From Acidobacteriota bacterium (lineage in GTDB: Bacteria > Acidobacteriota > Terriglobia > 20CM-2-55-15): a stretch of DNA of 35,344 nucleotides. Both the position numbers and the translations under genes were made by a program. Below, one piece after another: positions 1 to 8,879 of this stretch (its first letter is position 1; every line of letters begins with the position of its first letter). The stretch is from NCBI GenBank assembly GCA_022821145.1, contig JAJEEE010000088.1, positions 1 to 35,344 of the forward strand, given 5' to 3'. The notes below the pieces were generated by a model, which had not been told where the DNA came from, ran no database searches, and saw only the letters and a list, made by a program, of their open reading frames with translations.

Positions 1-521
1 TCTGCGTGTCCTCCGTACCTTGGCATGCCGCTCGGTGTTTCGCTGCGACCTTTCGGGACGCTTCTATAGTAGGCGCGGCGTTCCTCGCCGCGACTGGACA
101 ACGAGGCGGACGCCGAGGCGTCAGTCCAAGAAAATGATCTCTTCGTTCACGGTGTTGGCTTCTTGAGAGATCTCGGCTTGCTGACGCGGCGGCCAAGAGG
201 CCGCCTTGTCCACCCGCGGCGCGGACGCCGCGGGTACCATGGGGAATGCGGCGACGTTCTGCGTGTCCTCCGTGGCTTGGCATGGCGCTGGGTCATCCGC
301 TACGAGCTTGCGGGATGTCAATTGTAGACGCGGCGTCCCTCGCCGCGACTGGACGCCTCCATGGCGTTGCCATGGAGGTGGCGGACGCCGAGGCGTCAGC
401 CCAAGAAAACGATTTCTTCTAATCTCTTCAGTTCAGTCAAAACAACCGTCGCCCACATTGCCACGCATCGAAGCATTTCCTTCTTGAACTGACGAACCGA
501 CGAGGCGCGACACCGGCACAG

Positions 522-538
522 CGTGGGAAAGTCCCACG
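522..538. repeat. Perfect inverted repeat upstream of the aminotransferase
   Basis: CGTGGGA-AAG-TCCCACG: 7 bp arms with a 3 nt centre. It lies about 30 bp upstream of the putative -10 box at 570-575. It could be a regulator site or the end of the upstream repeat region; no protein can be assigned. Confidence 0.35.
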
Positions 539-563
539 TCATCGCCCGCGCCGCCGCCGCCGG

Positions 564-591
564 ACGCGGTATAATCACCCGTTTACCGCGT
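564..591 (+). promoter_or_regulatory. Putative promoter with an operator-like inverted repeat over the -10
   Basis: A consensus TATAAT lies at 570-575 in very GC-rich DNA, about 33 bp before the TTG start at 608. It overlaps one arm of a perfect 8 bp inverted repeat: ACGCGGTA at 564-571 and TACCGCGT at 584-591, with 12 nt between. An arm over the -10 and the other at the expected transcription start is typical of a repressor site. No convincing -35 is visible. Confidence 0.45.
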
Positions 592-607
592 CGGCGGAAC
601 GCCGCCA

Positions 608-1798
608 TTGGAGCATCGGAAATCCGTGAGAGAGTTCAACGCACCGTTCCGCATCCTGATGGGACCCGGCCCCAGCGACTGCGACCCGCGCGTCCTGCGC
701 GCCATGTCCAACTCGATGGTGAGCCACCTGGACCCCGTGTTCGTCGGCGTCATGGACGACGTCCAGACCGGGCTGCAACGGGTCTTCGAAACCGACAGCC
801 CGCTGACCCTGCCGATTTCCGGGACCGGCACCGCGGGTATGGAAACGGCGATGGTCAACATGATCGAGCCCGGCGACCATGTCGTCGTGTGCACGGCGGG
901 CTTCTTCGGGGACCGCATGCAGACCATCGCCGAACGCGCCGGGGCCCACGTCCGGCGGGTCGAGGCGCCCCTCGGTCGCGCCGTCGAGCCCGATGCGCTC
1001 CGCACCGCGGTCGAGGAACACCGTCCCCGGGTCGTGGCGTTCGTCCACGTCGAAACCTCGACGGGAGTCTCCCAACCCATCGAGCCGCTCGTCGACGTTC
1101 TCCGGGATCGTGACGACGTCGTCACGATCGTCGACTGCGTGGCGTCGCTGGCGGGCCAGCCCATCGACGTCCGCCGAAACGGACTGGACTTCGTCTACAG
1201 CGGAAGCCAGAAGTGCCTGAGCGTGCCGCCGGGTCTGGCGCCGATCACGCTGTCGGACAAGGCCATCCGGAGGCTGGGCCAACGCGGAACGCCGGTCCAG
1301 AGCTGGTACCTCGACCTGACCCGGCTCCGGACCTACTGGGGCGCGGAACGCCGCTACCACCACACCGCGCCCGTCTCACTGGTCTTCGCGCTGCGCGAGG
1401 CCCTGCGCCTGATCGCCGACGAGGGGCTCCGGGAGCGCTTCGAACGCCATCGGATCAACCACGAGGCGCTCATCGCCGGACTGGAAGCCATGGGACTGGA
1501 GATGTTCGCGTGCAAGGACGTCCGCGCCTGGACCGTCAACACGGTCGTCGTGCCCGAGAGCGTCGACGACGCGCGCGTTCGCGGCAAGCTGCTCGCCCGG
1601 CACGGCATCGAGATCGTCGGCGGCATCGGGGAACTCAAGGGCCGCATCTGGCGTATCGGCCTGATGGGGTCGTCGTCGCTGGAGCGCAACGTCCTGCTGT
1701 TTCTGGGCGCCCTGGACGAAATCCTGGCCGAGGAAGGATACCCGGGACCCCGCGGAACGGGCGTCACGGCGGCCGCCGACCGTTACCGGGCCGCGTGA
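608..1798 (+). CDS. Class V PLP-dependent aminotransferase (alanine-glyoxylate / serine-pyruvate type)
   Basis: A 396-residue cytoplasmic PLP enzyme of fold type I, class V. Family marks are the N-terminal 'LMGPGPSDCDPRVL' segment, a glycine-rich 'SGTGTAGMETA' cofactor loop, 'VDCVASLAG' carrying the PLP-pyridine aspartate, and 'SGSQKCL' with the Schiff-base lysine. Length matches alanine-glyoxylate/serine-glyoxylate aminotransferases, which move an amino group from alanine or serine to glyoxylate; substrate cannot be read from sequence. A GTG at 626 (MREFNAPFRI...) is an equally plausible start, since nothing family-specific precedes it. The gene stands alone, convergent with the secreted protease gene that ends 13 bp further on. 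A putative promoter with an inverted repeat lies at 564-591. Confidence 0.9.
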   Translation: MEHRKSVREFNAPFRILMGPGPSDCDPRVLRAMSNSMVSHLDPVFVGVMDDVQTGLQRVFETDSPLTLPISGTGTAGMETAMVNMIEPGDHVVVCTAGFFGDRMQTIAERAGAHVRRVEAPLGRAVEPDALRTAVEEHRPRVVAFVHVETSTGVSQPIEPLVDVLRDRDDVVTIVDCVASLAGQPIDVRRNGLDFVYSGSQKCLSVPPGLAPITLSDKAIRRLGQRGTPVQSWYLDLTRLRTYWGAERRYHHTAPVSLVFALREALRLIADEGLRERFERHRINHEALIAGLEAMGLEMFACKDVRAWTVNTVVVPESVDDARVRGKLLARHGIEIVGGIGELKGRIWRIGLMGSSSLERNVLLFLGALDEILAEEGYPGPRGTGVTAAADRYRAA

Positions 1799-1811
1799 GG
1801 CGGCCCTCCGG

Positions 1812-4800
1812 CTACGGCAACAGGACCGTCAACTCGTAGGCGCCGGAATTGTAGACGGTGACGCCGTCGTCGACACGCATGTAATAGCTGCGCACTTCCG
1901 CCACGTACCGGCCCGCGGGAAGCGTCGTCGAAATCAACTCCCCCTGACCGTCGAGACCGCGGTCCGATCGCGCCAGCGAACGGTCGTTCGCGTCCCTGAG
2001 GAACAGGTCCAGGTCGTTGGCCTCCGCGTTCATCCCCGGCCCGACGCCAGTGACGTTTAGGCGGATGGAAACTGCGCCGCCCTCGAAGTCGAACGCGAAC
2101 AGGTGCGCCGACTGCGCCAGGTTGCTCCGTCCTCTCGACAGCGAATCCAACTCGCCCGTCACCGGCGAATCGACCGAAATCGGGCGCGGAAAGGGGTTGG
2201 AAACCGTCGGAGTCCCGGACGCCCGGTAGTCGATCATCCGCGATCGCGCCAGTTCTTCGACCGCGCCCGCGTTCACGCCGTCGACGGCGATCAGGCGATC
2301 CAGGAACGTCGGCGCGTAGACGTAGGCGTCCGCCGACATCGCCCGGAACGCCCGCCAAACGGGGTCCATGCCCAGCGCGACGCCGTCGTCGTCCATGTCG
2401 CCGCCATCGACCAGGTCCCACAACAGCGAATGAAGGGAGAACTCGCTCCAATATCCCCCCGAGTCTCCGGTAATCGAATCGTCCTCGAGGTCGAACTCGA
2501 GCACGGACGCGCCGTCGACGCCGAACGTGTCGCGATACACGGAATCGCCCATGACGTACGCCGAAAAGAAATTGGCCCACGCTTCCGACCACGCCACGCG
2601 CGGATCCAGCACGTCGCCGGCGAGATGGGGCCCACCCATCGAATCGTCTCGCGAGTACCGGACGGCCAACAGATGCGCGTACTCGTGAACCAGGACCGAG
2701 TCGTCGAACTCGTCGGAGTCGACCTGCCGGTCGCCGAGCACGTACGCGCTGCCGCTCGCGGCGTCGAAGTACGTGATCCCGATCTCCCCGGCCGACCGGT
2801 CGCCGTGGCGGCGCGTGTTGTTCGGGCTCCAGAAGACGGTGAGCGCGGGGATCGGCAACCGCGGCTCGACCGCCTCCAATACGCGATTGGCGCGCCTCAT
2901 GATGTCCAAAATGTTGAAGGCCCCCGCCTCCGTGTACGCGCCGGTAACCACGATCGCGCCGAGAGACTCGGCGCCCGGCGCCGCGGCGAAGGCGTACGGG
3001 GCGCCGTCCGACGTGTTGTCGGCCACGCGGACCCCCGACGGGCCGGTCGCGGCCTGGACGCGGACGTAGTGGTCTCCCTCCCGGGGCGCCGGAACGCGAA
3101 AACGCCCCGCTTCGTCGGTGGTGGCCACCGCGAACGTCTGGTCGGTCGAGACCTGGCGGACCTCCACCCGCGCTCCGCGAATCGGCACGGCCACGGGACG
3201 GTCCAGTTCCAGGCCGTTCGGCCCGACGTCGATCTTGTGATAGAACGCCCGGCTCCGGATTTCCCGCAACCCCCCGACGTCTCCGAGAGAACCCACCAGG
3301 ATCGAGATCGGCTCGGACTCGACGCCCGCGGCCGATCGCAGCCGTACGTCGACGTACCCGGCCTCGATGTCGGCCGGGACGTTCACGAAGACCCTTGCGA
3401 ACGGTGAAAACGCGGGGCGTACGACGCGGTCTCCGAACACGACGACCGCGCTGCTGTTCACACCTCCCACGGCGAAGACCAGTTGGTCCCCGGGTTGGGC
3501 CGGCACCGGCGGCCGGATCGAAGCGAAATAGGGACGGATCGGCGCCGCCTCGAAGACGGTCGACGGCGGCAGCGCCAAGGTGCTCACGATCGACATCGAC
3601 TGGCCCGCGGCTCCCATGAACACGGCGGCGCCGTGCACGCGCTCCGCGCCGACGACGCCCACCCAACCCGGCTTCAAGATGGCCGCCCGGGGAAACACGT
3701 CCGCCGGCGGAACCACGCGTTTCGAGCCCGCCGGAATCACCTGACGCGCGCGGGCCAGCGCGCCGCCGCGCGCGTCGACGAAGACGATCTCGATCGCCGC
3801 ATCCGACGCCCCGGCGTTCGTGAGCGCGAGGCTGACGTCCGCGGCCGTGTCCGGCGCATACGGGTAGAAGGTCATCCCGGGTTGCGCGGCCTGCAACGCG
3901 TAGGCGCTGGCGGCGGCGCCTCGCGAAACGACCAGGACCGCGCCCAGCGGCACGTTGGGCGAATCCACCGTCAACCACCCGTTGACCGCGGGCGCCGCCG
4001 GCAGCCCGGTCATCCCGGCGCCGTCGAGCACGGCCGTCGCGTTCGAGCCCACCGTCAAGGTGCGGCGGATGGGCCCCGACCGCGACGGGTCGATGAACCC
4101 GCCGGCCCCCGGCGACAGCGTCACCGTGACCGTCACCGGTTGGCCGGTGGGATTCGCCAGCAACAGCGTTGATTCGAACCCGTTCCCGAGCACGACGTGG
4201 GGCGCGACGCGGCGCGCCGACGCCATGCCGGACGCCGCCTGTCCCGCGATGCGCAGCTCGCCGCCGTTCGCGGTGATCCGGGCCTCCGCGGCCAGGGACG
4301 CACTCGACGTCAGGCGGACCGTCAGTGGCCCCGGCGCGCCGGCGGCCAGCGCGTCGATGTCGATGTCGCGCCCGGCGCCGGGCGCGAGGACGTCGGAGGT
4401 GACGGCAACCGACGCGCCCGCGACGCTCCGGATCGTCACGATGAGGCCCGCCGGTTCGTCGGTGGGGTTGACGGCTCGCAACACGCGAACCGATCCCGTC
4501 CCGCCGTCGGGGATCGGGACGACCTGGTCGCTCCACGCGGCGACGGCGGCGCCGCCTTCCAGCCCGGCCCCCGCAGCGGACTGAAACAGCACGCCCCCGA
4601 TTCCGGAAACCGGGCTCCGCACTCGGACCCATGCCGAGACGCCGTCCAGCGGCCGCGCGAACACGTCCTCGGCCGACATGGAGAGATGCCCGCGCGGAGG
4701 GATCTCGTAACGCACCGGGTTGACGGGACCGGGAGCCGGGTCGCCGTCCAGACCGATCAGCGAGAACTCCACGTCGGCGATCCCGCCCGAGGGATGGGTC

Positions 4801-4928
4801 AGCGCGAAGTGACCGCCGCCGCCCACGTTGGGAAAGTACAACTCGGTCTCGGCACGCCCCGAACCGGCGAACACGGCGCCGGCCGCGAGAAGGAACAACA
4901 CACTCCGCAATGTGTCCGTCTTGACCAC
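1812..4928 (-). CDS. Secreted multidomain protein with an HEYAH zinc-metalloprotease motif
   Basis: 1038 residues starting with a signal peptide (hydrophobic 'LFLLAAGAVFAG', likely cleaved near residue 26). Roughly residues 25-460 are beta-sandwich modules ('LLLANPTGQPVTVTVTL'). They are followed by a TIG/IPT-like region (about 470-560) and a carboxypeptidase-regulatory-like segment ('TDEAGRFRVPAPREGDHYVRV', about 600). The catalytic part has 'VHEYAHLL', giving H748, E749 and H752, plus 'WSEAWANFF' with E782 about 30 residues later, as in gluzincins. The C-terminus (about 900-1038) resembles a bacterial pre-peptidase C-terminal domain. It is probably an extracellular or surface zinc protease of unknown substrate. 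The GTG start has a GGGGGA only 2 nt upstream, so the exact start is uncertain; the signal peptide must be included in any case. Confidence 0.75.
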   Translation of the reverse strand: MVKTDTLRSVLFLLAAGAVFAGSGRAETELYFPNVGGGGHFALTHPSGGIADVEFSLIGLDGDPAPGPVNPVRYEIPPRGHLSMSAEDVFARPLDGVSAWVRVRSPVSGIGGVLFQSAAGAGLEGGAAVAAWSDQVVPIPDGGTGSVRVLRAVNPTDEPAGLIVTIRSVAGASVAVTSDVLAPGAGRDIDIDALAAGAPGPLTVRLTSSASLAAEARITANGGELRIAGQAASGMASARRVAPHVVLGNGFESTLLLANPTGQPVTVTVTLSPGAGGFIDPSRSGPIRRTLTVGSNATAVLDGAGMTGLPAAPAVNGWLTVDSPNVPLGAVLVVSRGAAASAYALQAAQPGMTFYPYAPDTAADVSLALTNAGASDAAIEIVFVDARGGALARARQVIPAGSKRVVPPADVFPRAAILKPGWVGVVGAERVHGAAVFMGAAGQSMSIVSTLALPPSTVFEAAPIRPYFASIRPPVPAQPGDQLVFAVGGVNSSAVVVFGDRVVRPAFSPFARVFVNVPADIEAGYVDVRLRSAAGVESEPISILVGSLGDVGGLREIRSRAFYHKIDVGPNGLELDRPVAVPIRGARVEVRQVSTDQTFAVATTDEAGRFRVPAPREGDHYVRVQAATGPSGVRVADNTSDGAPYAFAAAPGAESLGAIVVTGAYTEAGAFNILDIMRRANRVLEAVEPRLPIPALTVFWSPNNTRRHGDRSAGEIGITYFDAASGSAYVLGDRQVDSDEFDDSVLVHEYAHLLAVRYSRDDSMGGPHLAGDVLDPRVAWSEAWANFFSAYVMGDSVYRDTFGVDGASVLEFDLEDDSITGDSGGYWSEFSLHSLLWDLVDGGDMDDDGVALGMDPVWRAFRAMSADAYVYAPTFLDRLIAVDGVNAGAVEELARSRMIDYRASGTPTVSNPFPRPISVDSPVTGELDSLSRGRSNLAQSAHLFAFDFEGGAVSIRLNVTGVGPGMNAEANDLDLFLRDANDRSLARSDRGLDGQGELISTTLPAGRYVAEVRSYYMRVDDGVTVYNSGAYELTVLLP

Positions 4929-4990
4929 AATCCCCCGCGGGCGATCCCAAGTCGCTGATTACATTCAGCCGAGGTTCGCCGAATGGGTGG

Positions 4991-6301
4991 TTATGCAGGT
5001 AGCTTACCATCGAGGACGGCGCGCACCCGTTCGATGTCGGCCGGAACCTCGATGGGAAGGTTTCGCAGGGCGGGATCCGAGGCCGGAACGCGGCCTTCGT
5101 GGACGCGGAGCTTGAAATCGGAGAACTTGAGCCCGTGCGCCGTGCTGACGATGACGACGCGCGCCGACGGCGGGATCCGCCCCTCGGCGATCAGCTTTCG
5201 GGCGGCCGCCAGCGCGACGCCGGTCTGGGGATCGTTGAAGAAGCCGAACCGGTCCCCGAACGCCGCCGCATCGGCCAGTTCGGCCTCGGAGACCTGCGCG
5301 ACGACGCCGTCGGTCGCCCGCAGTGCGCGCACCGCCTTGGGAAAGCTGACGGGGTTGCCGATCCGGATGGCCGTCGCCAGGGTTTCGCGCGCCGTGACCG
5401 GATCCATGCGCGCGAACCCGTCCACGTAGGACCGGTACAGTGGATTGGCCCGCTCGGTCTGGGCGCAGACCAGCCGCGGCACGCGATCCACCAGGCCCAG
5501 GTCCCGGGCCATCAGGAACCCGTTGCCGATGGCCGAAATGTTGCCTAGGTTGCCTCCCGGCGCCACGACATAGTCCGGCGCGGTCCAGTCCAGTTGCCGC
5601 AACAACTCGATGCTGATCGTCTTCTGGCCCTCGACGCGCAGGGAATTCAACGAGTTGGCCAGGTAGATGGAGCCGTCCGCGGTCACCTGCCGCACGATCT
5701 CCATGCAGCCGTCGAAGTCGGTGTCCAGCGACAGCGTCAGCGCGCCGTTCGAGATCGGTTGGATCAACTGCGCCGTCGAGACCTTGCCGCGGGGGAGGAA
5801 CACGATCGACGGAATCCCGGCGGCCGCGCAGTAGGCCGACAGGGCCGCCGACGTGTCGCCGGTCGATGCGCACGCCACGGCCCGGATCCGGTCGCGGATC
5901 CGGTGGACCATCGATACCAGGACCGTCATGCCGAGGTCCTTGAACGACCCGGTGTGGGAGGTCCCGCATTGCTTGATCCGGATGTCGGCGATCCCGAGCC
6001 GCTCGGCCATGCGCGGGCTGGCGATCAGCGGCGTGTTGCCCTCGCCGAGCGAGACGACGTCCCCGGCCTCGATGACGGGCAGGACGAGTTCCCGCATCGA
6101 CCAGACGCCGCCGTCGATCAGCGTGCGCGACGCGATGCGCGCCTTCCATTCATCGGCGGCAACCCGGGACAGCGCGCCGGAGTCGTGGCGGACTTCCAGC
6201 AGACCGCCACAGTCCGGACACCGGTAGACGATCTCCTCCAGAGACCGGCGCGCGCCGCACCCGGCGAAGCACTCGAACCACGCGTTGAATGGCGTATCCA
6301 T
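4991..6301 (-). CDS. thrC: Threonine synthase
   Basis: PLP enzyme converting O-phosphohomoserine to threonine, the last step of threonine synthesis; cytoplasmic. From the ATG at 6301 it has 436 residues. An N-terminal zinc ribbon ('CFAGCG...CPDCG') precedes the catalytic domain, as in many bacterial and archaeal threonine synthases. The Schiff-base lysine is K121 in 'TGSFKDLGM', followed by 'ASTGDTSAALSAY' (phosphate-binding loop) and 'PGGNLGNISA'. The frame stays open to an ATG at 6385. That would add 28 residues without family similarity and would run into the promoter of the divergent MFS gene, so 6301 is preferred. It is followed 62 bp later by the secreted protease on the same strand, which looks functionally unrelated. 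Confidence 0.93.
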   Translation of the reverse strand: MDTPFNAWFECFAGCGARRSLEEIVYRCPDCGGLLEVRHDSGALSRVAADEWKARIASRTLIDGGVWSMRELVLPVIEAGDVVSLGEGNTPLIASPRMAERLGIADIRIKQCGTSHTGSFKDLGMTVLVSMVHRIRDRIRAVACASTGDTSAALSAYCAAAGIPSIVFLPRGKVSTAQLIQPISNGALTLSLDTDFDGCMEIVRQVTADGSIYLANSLNSLRVEGQKTISIELLRQLDWTAPDYVVAPGGNLGNISAIGNGFLMARDLGLVDRVPRLVCAQTERANPLYRSYVDGFARMDPVTARETLATAIRIGNPVSFPKAVRALRATDGVVAQVSEAELADAAAFGDRFGFFNDPQTGVALAAARKLIAEGRIPPSARVVIVSTAHGLKFSDFKLRVHEGRVPASDPALRNLPIEVPADIERVRAVLDGKLPA

Positions 6302-6386
6302 GACCTGCTCACGATCCCGGCCGCCGGGCAGCCGCGCGGCGCCGGAGACGGGCGCGCCCCCGGGGACGATGCCTCCGGAATCCATG

Positions 6387-6395
6387 TGCTAGAAT
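6387..6395 (+). promoter_or_regulatory. Extended -10 promoter for the MFS gene
   Basis: TG-C-TAGAAT is an extended -10 ending 6 nt before the GTG start at 6402. With the usual 7 nt from -10 to +1, transcription would begin at the start codon itself, giving a leaderless mRNA. No Shine-Dalgarno precedes the GTG. Confidence 0.5.
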
Positions 6396-6401
6396 CCGCC
6401 G

Positions 6402-7613
6402 GTGTCCAGCGGAGGGAAGGTTTCCCGGTTCCGGGCCAAGGGCGCTCTCATCCTGTTCGCCGTGCTCTTCCTGGGCGTGTCCGACACGCAACTGGTTCCT
6501 CCGCTCCTGGCCGCGATGGCCGCGGATCTCGACGTCCGGCCCGGCCGCATGGGCGCGATCGTCACCGTGTTCGCGCTCGCGGCCGCCGTCTCGGCCCTGC
6601 TCCTGGGGCCGCTGTCGGACCGGATCGGCCGCAAGCGGCTGATCTCCATCGCGTTGGCCGCCTTCGCGGCCGCCTCGCTGGCCACGTCGCAAAGCTCGCA
6701 TTTTAGCACCCTGGCGGCGGCCCGCATGTTGACGGGCTTCGCGGCCGGGGCGCTCTCGACGCTTTCCCTCTCCCATGCCGGGGACCTTTACGCCTACGAA
6801 CATCGGGGCCGGGCCATGGGCATCCTCTCCTCGGCCTACTTCCTCGCGTTCGTCGTCGCCGTACCCGTGGGCGCGCTCGTCGCGGCCGCCCACGGTTGGG
6901 CGTGGGTCTTCACGGGTTTCGCGTTCGCGGCCGCCGGATTGGTGTGGATCACGGCCCGGGAACTGCCCTCGGTGGCCGACAAGGACGTCGAAGACGCCGG
7001 CCGCGCGCCGGAAACCGGAACGGGTCGAACGCTGCTGGAACATTTCCGCCACCAGGACCGGGCCGCGGGAATCGCCGCCGCGTTCCTGACCTCCGGCGGC
7101 CTGGTCGGCTTCATCACCTACGTCGGCGTCTGGCTGGACGGCCAGGGCGTCGGCATGGTCCGTTACGCGTGGCTGTTCCTGGCCGCCGGCGTTGCGGCGT
7201 CGGCCGCCTCGCCGGTTGCGGGCTGGCTGTCGGACCGCGCCGGGAAGCGTGGGGTGATCCTGGTCTCCAACCTCGCGCTCGCCGTGTTGTTCCTCGTCGT
7301 CGGCGGCATGGCGTGGGGCCCCGGGCTGTTTGTCGGGATCGGCCTGCTGGGCGTCGCCGCCGGCGCCCGCCAGGGCCCGTTGCACGCGCTGACGACCGAG
7401 CTGGTCGATCGGCGGAGCCGCGGCTCCTACGTGGCCGTGCGGAACGCGGCCTCGCAACTCGGAATCGCCGTCGTGGCCGCCGTTTCCGCCGCCGCTTTCG
7501 ACAGGGCCGGTTTCCGCGCGGTGGCCGGAATCGCGGCGGTCGTGACGCTCCTGATACCGCTGACGTTGGTCTGGATGCGGGAGCCCGGCGCGAGGGACGG
7601 CTCAAGCATTTGA
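6402..7613 (+). CDS. Major facilitator superfamily (MFS) transporter
   Basis: 403 residues of an inner-membrane transporter with about 12 hydrophobic segments. Motif A between helices 2 and 3 reads 'GPLSDRIGRKRLI', and the half-repeat after the central loop shows 'GWLSDRAGKRGVIL', confirming two 6-helix halves. The soluble central loop lies at about residues 185-210. Similarity is to the drug/metabolite efflux type of MFS; the substrate cannot be inferred. The GTG start is supported by the extended -10 box immediately upstream and by the helix 1 position. It is divergent from threonine synthase. Its stop codon at 7611-7613 lies inside the -35 of the next gene. Confidence 0.88.
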   Translation: MSSGGKVSRFRAKGALILFAVLFLGVSDTQLVPPLLAAMAADLDVRPGRMGAIVTVFALAAAVSALLLGPLSDRIGRKRLISIALAAFAAASLATSQSSHFSTLAAARMLTGFAAGALSTLSLSHAGDLYAYEHRGRAMGILSSAYFLAFVVAVPVGALVAAAHGWAWVFTGFAFAAAGLVWITARELPSVADKDVEDAGRAPETGTGRTLLEHFRHQDRAAGIAAAFLTSGGLVGFITYVGVWLDGQGVGMVRYAWLFLAAGVAASAASPVAGWLSDRAGKRGVILVSNLALAVLFLVVGGMAWGPGLFVGIGLLGVAAGARQGPLHALTTELVDRRSRGSYVAVRNAASQLGIAVVAAVSAAAFDRAGFRAVAGIAAVVTLLIPLTLVWMREPGARDGSSI

Positions 7614-7638
7614 GATTCCCAATCGCCGGGACTACACT
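7610..7638 (+). promoter_or_regulatory. Promoter of the HtrA-like protease gene
   Basis: TTGAGA (7610-7615), a 17 bp spacer and TACACT (7633-7638) form a good sigma70-type promoter. The expected start of transcription (~7645) is only about 5 nt before the ATG at 7650, so the mRNA would have almost no leader. Confidence 0.55.
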
Positions 7639-7649
7639 GAAACGACGCC

Positions 7650-8879
7650 ATGGACCCGCGCGCGAGAGTCGCAATCCTGTCATCGATCATCACGGCCGCG
7701 CTCGTCTACGCCGCCCTGGAATGGCGTCCGGACGCCAGCGCCTCCGCCGACGCTGCGGCCGAGGACTCCGCTCCGCGGATCACGTTCGCCGCTCCGTTCG
7801 AGACCGTCCCGACAGCGGAACCCCAGCCGCCGCCGCGGCCCGCGGATGTCTCCCAGGACAGCCCGGACGGGGACGAGCGGAACAACATCGACATATACCG
7901 GCGCTACAGCCGGAGCGTCGTGAACGTGGCCTCGACCACGTATTCCTACGCGTTCTTTTTCCGCGCCGTTCCCGAGACGGGTTTCGGATCGGGCGTGGTG
8001 ATCGACGACGAGGGCCACATCGTCACGAATTACCACGTGATCCAGGACGCCAACGCGGAGTTGGTCGTGACGCTGGCGGACCGCAGCCGTCATGCCGGGG
8101 TCGTCGTCGGCGTCGACCCGCGCAACGACTTGGCCCTGATCCGCGTCGACGCCGACGACGTCGATTGGGTGCCGCTGCCGATGGGGACCACGTGCGGTCT
8201 GCAGGTGGGGCAGAAAGTGCTGGCCATCGGCAACCCGTTCGGACTGGACCGGACCCTGACCACCGGGATCGTCAGCTCCCTGGGGCGCGCGATCCAGGCC
8301 CCGGTCGTCAACCGGGACATCATCATCGAGGGGGTCATCCAGACCGACGCCGCGATCAATCAGGGAAACTCCGGCGGACCGTTGCTCAACACCGACGGCG
8401 AGCTGATCGGGATCAACACGGCTATCGTCTCCGGCGCCACCGGCATCGGCTTCGCCATCCCGGTCGAAACCGTGCGCCGCGTGACCGGCGACCTGCACAC
8501 CTACGGGCGCGTCCGCCGCGTCTACCTCGGGATCGATCCCCGCAGCCCGGCGCTCTCGTCGCTGGGGTCTCCCCTGGTGCAGGCTTTGCGCCTCGGCACG
8601 GATTCGGGCGTTCTGATCACCGGGCTCACGCCGGGCGGTCCGGCCGAGGCGGCCGGCATTCGGGGTCCGACGCGGCTCGAACCCATAGGGGGGGTCTATT
8701 TTCCCCTCGGAGGCGACGTGATCGTGTCGGTCGATGGCCGCGACGTCCGCGGCCTCGCCGACGTCAGCGCGGCGCTGGAAACCCGCCGGCCGGGCGACGT
8801 CGTGCCCATCGGCGTCGTTCGCGGCGGCGAGCGCATGGAGCTGGAGATCGAACTCCAGGAAGAGCCGGTGGCGCGGTGA
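7650..8879 (+). CDS. HtrA/DegP-type periplasmic serine protease with PDZ domain
   Basis: 409 residues. An N-terminal hydrophobic segment (about 6-24) anchors the protein or acts as a signal, followed by a Pro/Ala/Asp-rich linker to about 75. The trypsin-like domain carries the full catalytic triad: H129 in 'TNYHVI', D160 in 'NDLALI' and S241 in 'GNSGGPL'. One PDZ domain follows (about 290-400; 'LITGLTPGGPAEAAGI', 'VIVSVDGRDV'). HtrA proteins degrade or refold damaged envelope proteins. A single PDZ domain makes it DegS/HtrA-like rather than two-PDZ DegP. The stop codon overlaps the next start (GTGA at 8876-8879), so the following small protein is translationally coupled and probably works with it. 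Confidence 0.92.
   Translation: MDPRARVAILSSIITAALVYAALEWRPDASASADAAAEDSAPRITFAAPFETVPTAEPQPPPRPADVSQDSPDGDERNNIDIYRRYSRSVVNVASTTYSYAFFFRAVPETGFGSGVVIDDEGHIVTNYHVIQDANAELVVTLADRSRHAGVVVGVDPRNDLALIRVDADDVDWVPLPMGTTCGLQVGQKVLAIGNPFGLDRTLTTGIVSSLGRAIQAPVVNRDIIIEGVIQTDAAINQGNSGGPLLNTDGELIGINTAIVSGATGIGFAIPVETVRRVTGDLHTYGRVRRVYLGIDPRSPALSSLGSPLVQALRLGTDSGVLITGLTPGGPAEAAGIRGPTRLEPIGGVYFPLGGDVIVSVDGRDVRGLADVSAALETRRPGDVVPIGVVRGGERMELEIELQEEPVAR

Larger units (their letters stand above)
1..607. repeat. Non-coding region with a twice-present ~150 bp degenerate repeat and hairpins
   Basis: No convincing coding region is seen here; the open frames are short, overlapping and without family signatures. 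Stretches recur: 1-27 resembles 258-285, 70-98 resembles 324-353, and 106-140 resembles 381-414. This makes two diverged copies of a unit about 150 bp long, 254-275 bp apart. Each copy holds a hairpin CGCGGCG-NCCCT/TTCCT-CGCCGCG (74-92 and 329-347) and a second inverted repeat GACGCC-GA-GGCGTC (109-122 and 384-397). Further perfect hairpins lie at 188-205 (7 bp stem, AAGA loop), 213-234 (8 bp stem) and 356-378 (CCTCCATGG arms, 5 nt loop). The look is that of a dispersed REP/BIME-like intergenic element, which is an inference. Confidence 0.55.

Noticed and set aside
1783-5010. A 1075-codon minus-strand frame overlapping the secreted protease
   Set aside because: Composition is Arg/Gly/Pro-rich without motifs; the other frame carries the signal peptide and HEYAH motif.
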